Shown here piece by piece: positions 8,236 through 16,936 of a stretch of DNA of 58,760 bases. The notes below the pieces were generated by a model that did no database searches, was not told the DNA's origin, and was given only the letters and a program-made list of their open reading frames with translations. Location of the stretch: positions 1 to 58,760 of the forward strand of contig JAEWAK010000049.1 of assembly GCA_023391695.1 (NCBI GenBank). The letters are read 5' to 3'. Within the stretch, counting starts at the first letter, position 1; each line of letters starts with the position of its first letter. The position numbers and the translations under genes were made by a program. This stretch comes from Bacillota bacterium. Lineage in GTDB: Bacteria > Bacillota > Clostridia > Lachnospirales > Lachnospiraceae.

Positions 8236-9621
8236 ATGAAAGATTATAAGGCAATTTCACAGCAGATTATAGAAAAGTCAGGCGGCAGCGATAATATAAT
8301 TAATTCTTTTTATTGCATGACAAGATTACGTTTAAATTTAAAAGACCGTTCCAAAGCAGATTTAGAAGCAATAAAATTAATTGAAGGGGTTATGGGAGTT
8401 AAAAACCAACAGGGACAGATACAGGTAATTATCGGACCGGATGTAAATAAATTGCATGAAGAATTTATTAAAATAAGTCCTAATACGGAAGAAACCTCAG
8501 TGAAAGAACAGGCAGAAACGGATAAAGCAGCCAATAATGAGACAGTTAAGGATAGTTTGTTTACCAGGGTAACGGCTTATATAGCGGGTATTTTTATTCC
8601 GATCGTGCCGTGTCTTGCGGGAGCCGGAATCATCAGCGCGGTTCTGTCAGCCTTATCCTATTTTGGTGTAATTACAGGGGAATCGGAAACTTATATTGTA
8701 TTAAACTTAATCCAGAATGCGGTATTTTATTTTCTGCCGTTTTTAATTGCAATCAGCGCAGCCGAAAAATTTAAAACCAATAAATTTTTTGCGGCAGTTA
8801 TGGCAGGTGTACTGTTATCCCCAACGATTATGAATGCCATTGGAGAAGGGATTGAAACCTATCATGTATTTGGTATTCCGCTGGTATTATCCGACTGTTC
8901 GTCAACCGTAATTCCCATTATTTTATCGGTAGCCTTACTTAAAGTTGTAGAGAAATTCTTTACCAAAATTATTCCCAGTGCGCTTCGCATAATGCTGGTG
9001 CCGGGCCTGGCTTTTTTGGTAACGGGTATTGCATCTTTAGCGGTATTTGCACCAATTGGCGTAATCATAGGCCAAGGTTTATCCTACGGAATTGACTGGG
9101 CTATGGGAGTCAGTTCAATATTAGGCGGAACTTTACTTGGCGTGCTTCATTTGCCGATGGTAGTAACCGGAACACATTTTATTGAAATACCGCTCATTGT
9201 ACAGGAATTTGCAACGGGCGGCGGAACGGCCATTATGCCGATTACCTCTATGGGGAATACGGCACTTGTGGGAGCACTTGCCGCACTTATCGTTAAAACC
9301 AAATCAGTCAAGAAAAAAGGTGAATATTCTTCCATTATGGTGCCTACGGTTATGGGTATAACCGAGCCGTCTTTATACGGTGTGGCGGTTGTATTGAAAG
9401 TTCCTTTTGTTGCAGCGATGATTGGAGGCGGAATCGGAGGAGCAATCGTAGCAATCTCCGGCTTCAAATTGACCATCATGGGAGTTCCGGGTATTTTTGC
9501 AGGACTTGTAAATGCAGGTACAAAAAAAGGCATCTGGTTTTTAATTGGTGAAATAGTGGCAATAGCGGCAGCTTTTATTGTAACTTATATTGTATATAAA
9601 CCGCAAAACAAGGAAGAATAG
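8236..9621 (+). CDS. PTS beta-glucoside transporter, fused EIIB-EIIC
   Basis: A 461-residue membrane permease that imports and phosphorylates an aryl- or alkyl-beta-glucoside or beta-disaccharide. The N-terminal EIIB domain (about 1-90) carries the phosphoryl-accepting Cys27 in YCMTRLR. The EIIC domain (about 105-455) has some ten hydrophobic segments, with PCLAGAGII and the substrate-site region GITEPSLYGV. It lacks the fused EIIA found in BglF; a separate EIIA gene closes the operon. The ATG at 8236 has GGAGG five bases upstream, better than an in-frame upstream start at 8206. The neighbouring GH1 enzyme argues for beta-glucosides rather than sucrose or trehalose, whose permeases share the fold. 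Confidence 0.92.
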   Translation: MKDYKAISQQIIEKSGGSDNIINSFYCMTRLRLNLKDRSKADLEAIKLIEGVMGVKNQQGQIQVIIGPDVNKLHEEFIKISPNTEETSVKEQAETDKAANNETVKDSLFTRVTAYIAGIFIPIVPCLAGAGIISAVLSALSYFGVITGESETYIVLNLIQNAVFYFLPFLIAISAAEKFKTNKFFAAVMAGVLLSPTIMNAIGEGIETYHVFGIPLVLSDCSSTVIPIILSVALLKVVEKFFTKIIPSALRIMLVPGLAFLVTGIASLAVFAPIGVIIGQGLSYGIDWAMGVSSILGGTLLGVLHLPMVVTGTHFIEIPLIVQEFATGGGTAIMPITSMGNTALVGALAALIVKTKSVKKKGEYSSIMVPTVMGITEPSLYGVAVVLKVPFVAAMIGGGIGGAIVAISGFKLTIMGVPGIFAGLVNAGTKKGIWFLIGEIVAIAAAFIVTYIVYKPQNKEE

Positions 9622-9633
9622 GAGGGCGGATGA

Positions 9634-11043
9634 ATGAATAAAGGATTTCCAGATAATTTTCTCTGGGGAGGAGCTACTGCGGCAAACCAGATTGAAGGGG
9701 CCTGGAAGGAAGACGGCAAAGGTCCCAGTATTGCCGATGTAATGGCGGCCGGTGCGCATATGACCGAGCGTGAGACAACCCGTGAGGTTGTTGAAGATAA
9801 ATATTATCCGACTCATATGGCAATTGATTTTTACCACAGATATAAAGAAGACATTAAGCTGTTTGCAGAAATGGGTTTTAAATGCTTTCGGTTATCTATT
9901 GCCTGGTCCAGAATCTTTCCGAACGGAGAGGATAAAGAACCGAATGAAAAAGGATTGGAATTTTATGATATGGTATTTGATGAATGTGAAAAATACGGGA
10001 TAGAACCTGTAGTAACCATCAGTCATTATGAAATACCCTTGAATCTGGCCAATAAATATAACGGATGGGCCGACAGAAAAGTTATCTGTTTTTATTTAAA
10101 CTACTGCGAAGCGATTTTCACAAGATATAAGGACCGGGTCAAGTACTGGATGACATTTAATGAAATCAATGGCATGTGCTACGGAAAGTTTATCGGAACC
10201 TATGTTAATGCAGGCGCAAAGGCAGAAAATGCGCAGACAGGATTTCAAATTATGCATAACGTACTTGTCGGAAGTGCAAAAGCGGTGATTTTAGGGCATA
10301 AGATAAATCCTGATTTTAAAATTGGAATGATGGCCGGATTTATTAACCGCTATCCGTATTCCTGTAATCCGCTTGATGTAATGGAAAATATAATTGACTT
10401 ACGGGAAATATATTTTTTTACCGATATCCAGTGTAAGGGAGTATACCCAAAATATGCTTTTATTGATATGGAAAAAGCAGGAGTGGTGTTACAGACTGAA
10501 CCGGATGATTTTGAAATCCTGAAAGCCGGAACGGTGGACTATATCGGTTTCAGCTATTATATGACCATGACATCTTCCCGGGATAAGGAAGGCCTGAAAG
10601 GAATGTTTATTAAGGCCAAAGATAATCCGTATCTGGATAGGACGGAGTGGGACTGGCAGATTGACCCGGTTGGCTTAAGAATCGCCTTAAACCAATTGTA
10701 CGACCGTTACGGATTGCCGCTTTTTGTTGTAGAGAACGGTATAGGTGCAAGGGATAAATTCGAAAACGGGGCGGTAACTGACGATTACAGAATCAGCTAT
10801 CACAGAAACCATATAATAGAAATGAAAAAAGCGATAGTTGACGACGGCGTTGAGGTTATAGGGTATACCCCTTGGGGATGTATTGATCTGGTCTCGGCAT
10901 CTACCGGAGAAATGAAGAAGCGATACGGTTTTATCTACGTGGACAAGGATGATGAAGGAAACGGGAGTCTTAACCGTTATAAGAAAAAGTCTTTTGGCTG
11001 GTATCAGAAGGTAATTGCTTCTAACGGGGAAGAATTAGATTGA
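9634..11043 (+). CDS. 6-phospho-beta-glucosidase (GH1)
   Basis: Cytosolic retaining glycosidase of 469 residues that hydrolyses the 6-phospho-beta-glucoside delivered by the PTS. The N-terminal FLWGGATAANQIEGAW block, the acid/base Glu177 in TFNEIN and the nucleophile Glu367 in VVENGIG are all present. Near the C-terminus, SASTGEMKKRYGFIYV carries the Ser/Lys/Tyr set that binds the 6-phosphate and separates these enzymes from unphosphorylated beta-glucosidases. The ATG at 9634 follows AGGAGGG, which itself overlaps the stop of the EIIBC gene, so the two are translationally linked. It is most like BglA/Aryl-phospho-beta-glucosidase A. Confidence 0.95.
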   Translation: MNKGFPDNFLWGGATAANQIEGAWKEDGKGPSIADVMAAGAHMTERETTREVVEDKYYPTHMAIDFYHRYKEDIKLFAEMGFKCFRLSIAWSRIFPNGEDKEPNEKGLEFYDMVFDECEKYGIEPVVTISHYEIPLNLANKYNGWADRKVICFYLNYCEAIFTRYKDRVKYWMTFNEINGMCYGKFIGTYVNAGAKAENAQTGFQIMHNVLVGSAKAVILGHKINPDFKIGMMAGFINRYPYSCNPLDVMENIIDLREIYFFTDIQCKGVYPKYAFIDMEKAGVVLQTEPDDFEILKAGTVDYIGFSYYMTMTSSRDKEGLKGMFIKAKDNPYLDRTEWDWQIDPVGLRIALNQLYDRYGLPLFVVENGIGARDKFENGAVTDDYRISYHRNHIIEMKKAIVDDGVEVIGYTPWGCIDLVSASTGEMKKRYGFIYVDKDDEGNGSLNRYKKKSFGWYQKVIASNGEELD

Positions 11044-11062
11044 TAGTGATTGGAGACATAAA

Positions 11063-11560
11063 ATGGCATTAAGTAAAACATTTTTTATAAGAAATGAAGA
11101 ATCAGCAGAAATTAAGGTATTTAGCCCGCTGAAAGGGAAACTGGTATGTTTGTCAGAGGTAAACGATGAGGTATTTTCGGAAGGACTGGTTGGTGACGGA
11201 TGTGCGGTATTTCCCGAAGAGCAATTGGTTAAATCACCTGTTGACGGAATTGTAAAAATGGTGTTTCCAACGAAGCATGCCCTGGGCTTAGAAACAAAGC
11301 AGGGCATTGAGATAATGGTACATGTGGGAATCAATACGGTTGAATTAAACGGAGAAGGGTTTAAAGCTTTTGTAAAGGAAGGCCAGAAAATTAAGGTTGG
11401 AGACCCGCTTATAGAATTTGACAGTGAATTATTAAAGAACAAAGGATATGACATGACCGTAATCGTGGTAGTTACTGATGGAAAGGATTTCCCTAATATA
11501 AACAAATTTGATGAAAAAAAATATAAAGATATGGGAATCCTTTTTTGTATGCTTAAGTAA
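11063..11560 (+). CDS. PTS glucose-family EIIA component
   Basis: A 165-residue soluble phosphocarrier of the Crr/EIIA-Glc family. It has the VFSPLKGKLVCLSEV strand, the auxiliary His72 in TKHALGL and the phosphoryl-accepting His87 in IEIMVHVGINTV. It should pass phosphate from HPr to the EIIB cysteine of the permease two genes upstream, completing the split EIIA + EIIBC system. The ATG at 11063 follows TGGAGAC. It is the last gene of the licT-EIIBC-bgl-EIIA operon and is followed by the bidirectional terminator at 11712. Confidence 0.93.
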   Translation: MALSKTFFIRNEESAEIKVFSPLKGKLVCLSEVNDEVFSEGLVGDGCAVFPEEQLVKSPVDGIVKMVFPTKHALGLETKQGIEIMVHVGINTVELNGEGFKAFVKEGQKIKVGDPLIEFDSELLKNKGYDMTVIVVVTDGKDFPNINKFDEKKYKDMGILFCMLK

Positions 11561-11711
11561 TTCAGCATATTAACATAACAATGTAGCTGTTGTTAAATAG
11601 TCTTTAAATCCTGACTGTAGAAGTTGTTGTATAATGAATTCTTTGCAACAGTTGCTATTCAGTTACCCTCTTCCTTTTATTTTTTTGAAATTAATATTTG
11701 CGATTATTACA

Positions 11712-11744
11712 AAAAACCTGTCAAGGAATCCTTGACAGGTTTTT
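11712..11744. terminator. Bidirectional Rho-independent terminator
   Basis: A perfect 15-base stem, arms AAAAACCTGTCAAGG (11712-11726) and CCTTGACAGGTTTTT (11730-11744), with a three-base loop. A-tract and T-tract at its two ends let it stop both the PTS operon and the convergent gene at 11764-12225. The rest of the 11561-11763 spacer shows nothing else I can support. Confidence 0.93.
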
Positions 11745-11763
11745 AAATCATTATTGTATTTTA

Positions 11764-12225
11764 TTATACTTTACTATTATTCACTATTTTATTTTTTATT
11801 CGCTGAAAGAATTTTTGTTTAACCGGTTTCGCATCTAAATTAGAGCGCAGCCCCCTGACATCCATCACGTAAATGCCGTTCATAACTGCTTTTACTTCCT
11901 TCTTAATCGGGATCAAATCAAAGATCTTATCATCACACATCAGTGTCATAATCTTCGGCCCGATTTTTGCCTTTATAATAGGCACCTTGGAACCACGCAG
12001 GTATCTTGGCGTTTGATCCAGAACAATTTTAGGAAGACCCGCTTCCTTAAGTTTCATGCGCTTCTTATCTATAACTAAAATTGAGACTGTCTGTGCACCG
12101 GCCTTCATCTGGGCCTGGGATTCCTCGGATTTCTTCTGAAGTTTTCTTCCGTATATCATTAAGAAAATCAACAATCCGATTATGACAGCCAAAACAATCA
12201 ACAAAACAATTACAATGGGTTTCAT
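11764..12225 (-). CDS. Membrane-anchored hypothetical protein
   Basis: A 153-residue protein with a single N-terminal transmembrane helix (about residues 3-24, IVIVLLIVLAVIIGLLIF) and a basic cytosolic C-terminal part of about 125 residues. The soluble part is beta-rich and repeatedly Lys-rich (DKKRMKLKEAGLPKIVLDQ, IKAKIGPKIMTLM, IPIKKEVKAVMNGIYV). The ATG at 12225 follows GGAGGT at seven bases; an upstream in-frame ATG at 12246 lacks a ribosome site. It is on the same strand as plsC, 68 bases downstream of it. I recognise no catalytic motif and do not assign a function; an envelope role near plsC is only a guess. Confidence 0.8.
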   Translation of the reverse strand: MKPIVIVLLIVLAVIIGLLIFLMIYGRKLQKKSEESQAQMKAGAQTVSILVIDKKRMKLKEAGLPKIVLDQTPRYLRGSKVPIIKAKIGPKIMTLMCDDKIFDLIPIKKEVKAVMNGIYVMDVRGLRSNLDAKPVKQKFFQRIKNKIVNNSKV

Positions 12226-12293
12226 GTATGTACCTCCTTCCCTCATTAATACAGTGGTAATATTGTAACATTAATTATTTAAAAGTTCAAGCC

Positions 12294-13028
12294 TTAGAAT
12301 TGCACCAAATGTGCATTTCTATTCAGAGTTTCCCGTATAATGTTCTGTACATGGGAACCAATGAATTTACGGTTTTCCTTATCCAGTTCACCCGGATAAA
12401 CCGGTGTGCCGAATTCGATGATAACATGGGCTTTTTTAATCCACGGAGTATGATTTTCAAAGATATTATCCGTGTTGTTTATGGATACGGGAATAATGGC
12501 ACATCCGGTTTTTTCAGCTATCTTAAGGCTGCCCTCTTTAAAGGGAAGCATTTCTTTATTCTGGTTTCTGGTCCCCTCCGGGGAAATAAAAACAGAATAG
12601 CCCTTTTTAATTAATTCAACACCCTCCAGAATGGTCTTAAGTCCTTCCCGTACATTATCCCTGTCTAAAAACAGACAATTTATGAAACGCATCCACCAGC
12701 TGATAAAAGGGATATGGGCCATTTCTTTTTTGGCAACAAAGCCTGTTAAATTCGGCACGGAGGTATAACCGATCAGGATATCAAAATAACTGCGGTGGTT
12801 TGATACATAAAGTACGGCTTTATCCTTAGGTACATTCTCAAGTCCCAGTACGGTTTTCTTAACTCCGCTTATGAATAAAATAATCCGAAACGCCGTAACA
12901 ACAATGGCTTGTGAGGATTGCACTTTTAAATGTGGATTAAACTTTCCTATAATTATTTCCACTATATAAAGAGGTATACTAATAATAAAAAATATAAGTA
13001 AAAACAATGCTGTTAATAAGGTTTTCAT
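12294..13028 (-). CDS. plsC: 1-acyl-sn-glycerol-3-phosphate acyltransferase
   Basis: Membrane-bound acyltransferase of 244 residues that converts lysophosphatidic acid to phosphatidic acid in phospholipid synthesis. An N-terminal hydrophobic segment (about residues 3-28) anchors it. The catalytic HX4D motif is NHRSYFD (His78, Asp83), and the substrate-binding motif FISPEGTR lies at about residues 147-154. The ATG at 13028 has GGGAGGG five bases upstream, which excludes the longer reading frame to 13073. It probably forms a short operon with the membrane-anchored hypothetical gene downstream. Confidence 0.93.
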   Translation of the reverse strand: MKTLLTALFLLIFFIISIPLYIVEIIIGKFNPHLKVQSSQAIVVTAFRIILFISGVKKTVLGLENVPKDKAVLYVSNHRSYFDILIGYTSVPNLTGFVAKKEMAHIPFISWWMRFINCLFLDRDNVREGLKTILEGVELIKKGYSVFISPEGTRNQNKEMLPFKEGSLKIAEKTGCAIIPVSINNTDNIFENHTPWIKKAHVIIEFGTPVYPGELDKENRKFIGSHVQNIIRETLNRNAHLVQF

Positions 13029-13108
13029 AAAACCCTCCCATTTTAATATAATTAATTTGGAAACGGCCTGCACAAATAAAATGTGTAACAGTCTGTTTTG
13101 CTTAATAT

Positions 13109-13117
13109 ATTATACCA
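13109..13117 (-). promoter_or_regulatory. Extended -10 promoter for plsC
   Basis: On the minus strand the sequence reads TGGTATAAT, an extended -10 (TGn + TATAAT); no good -35 box is seen. It lies about 80 bases upstream of the plsC start. Confidence 0.5.
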
Positions 13118-13169
13118 CAGTGCAGCAAAAAATACGAAGTATTTTTCGAAGTTTCATCACTTAGGTCAA

Positions 13170-13201
13170 AAGGAAGTCTCTTCACAGAGGGAGACTTCCT
13201 T
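13170..13201. repeat. Perfect hairpin in the plsC/pncB divergent spacer
   Basis: AAGGAAGTCTC (13170-13180) and GAGACTTCCTT (13191-13201) form an 11-base stem with a ten-base loop. It lies between the divergent promoters. There is no convincing T-tract, so its role as insulator or terminator is uncertain. Confidence 0.55.
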
Positions 13202-13292
13202 GACCGGTAAATATCTTAAAGCTTATAATTTTACTGTCAAAATGGCGGTTGTTTAAGAAATTCTTAACTATTATTAAAAATTTTGCAATTTG

Positions 13293-13320
13293 TTGTACTA
13301 TTTTGATTATGTGTTATAAT
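13293..13320 (+). promoter_or_regulatory. Promoter of pncB
   Basis: TTGTAC (13293-13298), a 16-base spacer and TATAAT (13315-13320) preceded by TGT, an extended -10. It lies about 80 bases before the start codon. Confidence 0.65.
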
Positions 13321-13401
13321 GTAAAGGATTAAAAAAACACTCATGAAAGATATGGAACAGGCATTACTTTATGAGCTGTCTGGAAACAAAGGAGTAGCAG
13401 C

Positions 13402-14859
13402 ATGGGAAATGAAAATTTGACTTTATTAACCGATTTTTACGAATTAACGATGATGCAGGGTTATTATAAAAACAATAGCAATGATACGGTAATTTTTGAT
13501 GTTTTTTACCGAACCAATCCGTCCGGCAGCGGCTATGCCATATGCGCCGGACTGGAGCAGGTTATTGAATATATAAAGAGCATACAATTCAGTAAAGAGG
13601 ATATCACCTATTTAAGGAATTTAAAAATATTTGATGAGGATTTTCTTTCTTATCTGTCGGACTTTCGTTTTACCGGGGATATCTATGGGGTTCCGGAAGG
13701 AACGGTGGTATTTCCGATGGAACCGTTATTAAAGGTAATCGCTCCCATTATGGAAGCACAGTTAGTGGAAACTGCCATATTAAACATCATTAACCATCAA
13801 AGCCTGATTGCCACCAAGGCTTCACGGGTTTGTTACGCGGCAAAAGGAGAGGGGGTAATGGAATTCGGCCTTCGCCGTGCCCAGGGACCCGATGCCGGCA
13901 CTTATGGAGCAAGGGCGGCGGTAATCGGCGGCTGTATTGGAACCAGCAATGTACTTGCAGCAAAGAAATTCGGAATTCCTGCCTTGGGAACCCATGCCCA
14001 TAGCTGGATCATGAGTTTTGAAGATGAGCTGGCGGCATTCCGGGAATATGCGGCGCTCTACCCCAACAATGCAACTTTGCTGGTAGATACCTACGATACC
14101 TTAAGGTCCGGCGTACCCAATGCCATAAAGATATTTACGGAACTCAAGGAAGCAGGCAGCATGCCAAAGAAATACGGTATCCGCTTAGACAGCGGTGACC
14201 TGGCGTATTTATCCAAGAAAGCAAGAAAAATGCTGGACGGGGCCGGATTTACGGATGCTTCCATAGTCGCTTCCAGTGATTTGGACGAATATCTGATTGA
14301 TTCCCTAAAGACCCAGGGGGCGGCCATAGATTCCTGGGGCGTGGGGACAAACCTGATCACTTCCAGGGACTGTCCGGCTTTCGGCGGCGTATATAAGTTA
14401 GCAGCCATAAAGAAGGACGGCAGTTTCATACCAAAGATTAAATTATCTGAAAATCCCTGGAAGATAACCAATCCGGGGAATAAAACCGTTTACCGTATCT
14501 ATGAGAAGGAAAGCGGCAAAATCAAAGCTGACCTGATTGCCATGGCAGATGAAAAGTATTCGGAGGACAATCCCTTAAAATTATTCGATCCGCTGGCCAC
14601 TTGGAAAAAGACTTATTTAAAAGCAGGTTCCTATACCTTAAGAGAAATTTTAAAGCCGATCTTTAAAGACGGACAATGTGTCTATACGTCACCTGCCGTT
14701 ATGGAGATCCGGGAATATTGCAGGCAGGAACTGGAAACGTTATGGGATGAAACCAGAAGGCTCGTGAATCCGCATGATGTTTATGTAGATTTGTCCAATG
14801 AATTGTACCAGCTGAAGAATCAATTGCTGGACAATATTAACGTCAACAACCATAATTAA
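13402..14859 (+). CDS. pncB: Nicotinate phosphoribosyltransferase
   Basis: Cytosolic enzyme of 485 residues that makes nicotinate mononucleotide from nicotinate and PRPP, the entry of the Preiss-Handler NAD salvage route. The N-terminal LLTDFYELTMMQGY is diagnostic; the central EFGLRRAQGPDAG, GTHAHSWIMSF and the phosphate-binding RLDSGDLAYLSK blocks are intact, as is GTNLITSRDCPAFGGVYKL. The length fits the long Firmicute form. The ATG at 13402 follows AAAGGAG. It is monocistronic between its own promoter and the repeat-rich spacer downstream. Confidence 0.96.
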   Translation: MGNENLTLLTDFYELTMMQGYYKNNSNDTVIFDVFYRTNPSGSGYAICAGLEQVIEYIKSIQFSKEDITYLRNLKIFDEDFLSYLSDFRFTGDIYGVPEGTVVFPMEPLLKVIAPIMEAQLVETAILNIINHQSLIATKASRVCYAAKGEGVMEFGLRRAQGPDAGTYGARAAVIGGCIGTSNVLAAKKFGIPALGTHAHSWIMSFEDELAAFREYAALYPNNATLLVDTYDTLRSGVPNAIKIFTELKEAGSMPKKYGIRLDSGDLAYLSKKARKMLDGAGFTDASIVASSDLDEYLIDSLKTQGAAIDSWGVGTNLITSRDCPAFGGVYKLAAIKKDGSFIPKIKLSENPWKITNPGNKTVYRIYEKESGKIKADLIAMADEKYSEDNPLKLFDPLATWKKTYLKAGSYTLREILKPIFKDGQCVYTSPAVMEIREYCRQELETLWDETRRLVNPHDVYVDLSNELYQLKNQLLDNINVNNHN

Positions 14860-14952
14860 ACATAAATTCCAAAAAGCACCATGCTGTTATCAAATAAATA
14901 TGAGAAAATGAATTGTTTTGTAGAAAAATTCCTGCAAAATAATAGATTTTAT

Positions 14953-15185
14953 GCTTGCGGACATGATATAATGTCGGTAGACATTATATCAGCGCCGAAC
15001 GTAGTGAGTGCGCATCAACGGTACGAAGTACCGCATATCATGGGAGCCTGCGGACATGATATAATGAAAGCGGAATGAGGTATTGTAAGCTTGCTTGCGA
15101 ATACCGTTTGGAGAAACAAGAGCATGAACGCGGTTTTCTGTTCATGATATAACGGGATGGGGAACCGCAAGCGTTTTATACGAAA
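14953..15185. repeat. Composite repeat-rich spacer with several hairpins
   Basis: A 21-base unit beginning GCTTGCGGACATGATA (14953-14973) recurs as GCCTGCGGACATGATA (15046-15066), 20 of 21 bases matching. Between them lies a 12-base perfect stem TGATATAATGTC/GACATTATATCA (14964-14975 with 14980-14991) and the dispersed 69-base repeat. Downstream are CATGAAC/GTTCATG (about 15124-15147) followed again by ATGATATAA. A possible 65-codon frame across it is explained by the repeats and is not annotated. No gene is seen from 14860 to 15266. Confidence 0.75.
14995..15063 (+). repeat. Dispersed 69-bp repeat, copy A
   Basis: Aligns without gaps to the minus strand of 30120-30188 with 61 of 69 bases identical by eye. 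It begins CCGAACGTAGTGAGTGCGC, contains the small hairpin CGGTAC-GAA-GTACCG, and ends in GACATGATATA. Such copies at unrelated loci indicate a small mobile or multicopy intergenic element. Confidence 0.85.
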
Positions 15186-15266
15186 GCAGTTGTTAATCAT
15201 TAACTATAAAAGGCTAGGTACATGTAATTTATGCCTGGCTGCAGCGAAGTATGAATGGGAGTAAGT

Positions 15267-16559
15267 ATGTTAAGTAGAAGAAAAAAACATATCATTAAGA
15301 AAAATCTGAAAAGGGCAGCAATTGTGGGGATACCTTTTGGTATCTTGTGTACGATTACTTATGTATCCGTAGTATCGTTGTTATCCCGCGGGGGGGAATC
15401 CACTTATGCCTTTGAACATTATTATGATAATCCGGCATATTCTGACAACAGTTCGGAATATGATAATATAAATTCAGGAAATACTTCAGGGGGAGGCGGC
15501 AATAGTTTGGAGGAAACGGAAGAAGTCATAACAAATCATGACAATATTACTTTGGATACCGATCCGGAAAGTATTACGGTATTGGTGAATAAAGAGTTAC
15601 GGCTGCCTTCGGACTACATACCAAATGATTTAGTCGTACCGGATGTAAGTTATTCTTTCAGTTATTATGATGAAAAGAAGCTTATGAGACAGGCAGCGGC
15701 ATATGCCCTGGAAGATCTTTTCAAGGGAGCGGAAGAACAGGATATAGTATTAAACGGTGTATCGGCCTACCGTTCCTATGACAGACAGTACGACATTTTT
15801 ACGGATAATGTGAAAAAGCAGGGACTGGAACACACTATGAAGTACTCCGCAACACCCGGATACAGTGAACATCAGACCGGTCTTGCCATTGATGTATCCG
15901 CCAAATCCGTAAATAACCGGTTGGATGAATCCTTCGCGGATTCTGCAGAAGGCATATGGCTTGCGGAAAATGTCCATCTCTATGGCTTCATAATCCGTTA
16001 CCCGAAGGACAAAACAGAAATAACCGGATACTCCTATGAACCCTGGCATATCCGCTATGTTGGAAAAGCTCTTGCAAAATATATTTATGAAAATAACCTC
16101 TGCCTGGAAGAATACTATAATTTCAAACCCAGCATGGACTATTCGGACCAGATCAGTTATGATAACCTGCAGGATTACGGAATTGATTTAGCCGATGTAA
16201 TTGTACCGACTAAAGCACCCACCAAAGCACCGACCAAGGCGCCCGAAGAAACCTTGGATGATACTGAGGATACGGCCGATGACGGAAAAGATACCAAAGA
16301 CGATACGGGTAAAGATTCACCGGGTAAATCCGCAGACGGCGAGGAGGGTGAAGATAATACCACAGATACGGTGGATGATAATAACGACGGCAATACGGAT
16401 GAAGGTGAGAATACCGGCAGTGAAGAAAGTGATGATGATACGGAGATAACACCGCCCGGAGAGGATGATAACACCTTGGAGGAAACTCCGCCCACAACCG
16501 GCAGCACGACCCCAACCCCGAATGGCGGGCTGACCCCGACGGTAACACCAACTCCATAA
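15267..16559 (+). CDS. Membrane-anchored M15B D,D/L,D-carboxypeptidase (VanY/LdcB-like)
   Basis: A 430-residue cell-wall peptidase. A basic N-terminus and one transmembrane segment (about residues 18-41) anchor it outside the membrane, followed by a Ser/Asn/Gly-rich linker. The M15B zinc peptidase domain (about 115-285) keeps SEHQTGLAIDVS (His202, Asp209) and EPWHIRYVG (Glu258, His261), so it should be active on terminal D-alanines or D-Ala of stem peptides. Residues about 305-430 are a low-complexity acidic tail opening with three TKAP repeats and ending in Thr-Pro repeats, probably a wall-spanning or disordered segment. The ATG at 15267 has GGGAG five bases upstream and is preferred to the ATG at 15255. 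Confidence 0.9.
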   Translation: MLSRRKKHIIKKNLKRAAIVGIPFGILCTITYVSVVSLLSRGGESTYAFEHYYDNPAYSDNSSEYDNINSGNTSGGGGNSLEETEEVITNHDNITLDTDPESITVLVNKELRLPSDYIPNDLVVPDVSYSFSYYDEKKLMRQAAAYALEDLFKGAEEQDIVLNGVSAYRSYDRQYDIFTDNVKKQGLEHTMKYSATPGYSEHQTGLAIDVSAKSVNNRLDESFADSAEGIWLAENVHLYGFIIRYPKDKTEITGYSYEPWHIRYVGKALAKYIYENNLCLEEYYNFKPSMDYSDQISYDNLQDYGIDLADVIVPTKAPTKAPTKAPEETLDDTEDTADDGKDTKDDTGKDSPGKSADGEEGEDNTTDTVDDNNDGNTDEGENTGSEESDDDTEITPPGEDDNTLEETPPTTGSTTPTPNGGLTPTVTPTP

Positions 16560-16936
16560 AAATTAACGGTTTTACTTACCGTGAAGTTTCATATGCTGCT
16601 TTTTAGGTGATTAACACTTGATCACACCAGGTCAAATTTGGTTGTCGCCTTTTGCTGTTGAATTTCTGACTTCTGAATTAAAGAGAACAAAAGCTTTAAC
16701 CAGCTGGATCTGGTGAGCCATCCCGATCCCCAGTTCTATCTGTTACAGGATATTCTAAGTCACATCATGCTTTTAAGAAGTCACTTTTGAAAAGAAGAGT
16801 GCCCAAATTCCTTTATACGGATTAAGGGAGCCATGCTTGACAGCTTACTCAGCTATTTTGCAAAAGCCCCTTATTCTGTGATACATTGATATATAACAAT
16901 ACGGAGTATAATCCATTATAAAATAATGCTGATACT
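16560..16936. other. Gene-free spacer downstream of two convergent genes
   Basis: About 377 bases separating the convergent carboxypeptidase gene and the end of the rare-sugar operon. A minor hairpin ACGGT/ACCGT lies just after the carboxypeptidase stop at about 16565-16581. A 30-odd-codon stretch around 16695-16790 stays open in one frame but matches nothing I recognise. No strong terminator was found. Confidence 0.5.

Noticed and set aside
11600..11660. Promoter plus hairpin in the spacer after the EIIA gene
   Set aside because: A TATAAT at about 11629 and a loose AGC.TGTTG/CAACAGTTGCT pairing were seen, but the stem needs bulges and there is no gene or -35 box to support it.
14881..15078. 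A 65-codon frame starting at 14881
   Set aside because: It runs straight through the repeat-rich spacer, lacks a ribosome site, and its repeated CGHDIM peptide simply reflects the nucleotide repeat.
16175..16557. Minus-strand frames opposite the carboxypeptidase tail
   Set aside because: Antisense of a low-complexity Asp/Thr-rich tail; the Ser/Val-rich translation is an artefact.
16695..16790. Possible gene fragment between the carboxypeptidase and aldolase genes
   Set aside because: About 30 open codons with no recognisable motif; not enough to call a pseudogene.
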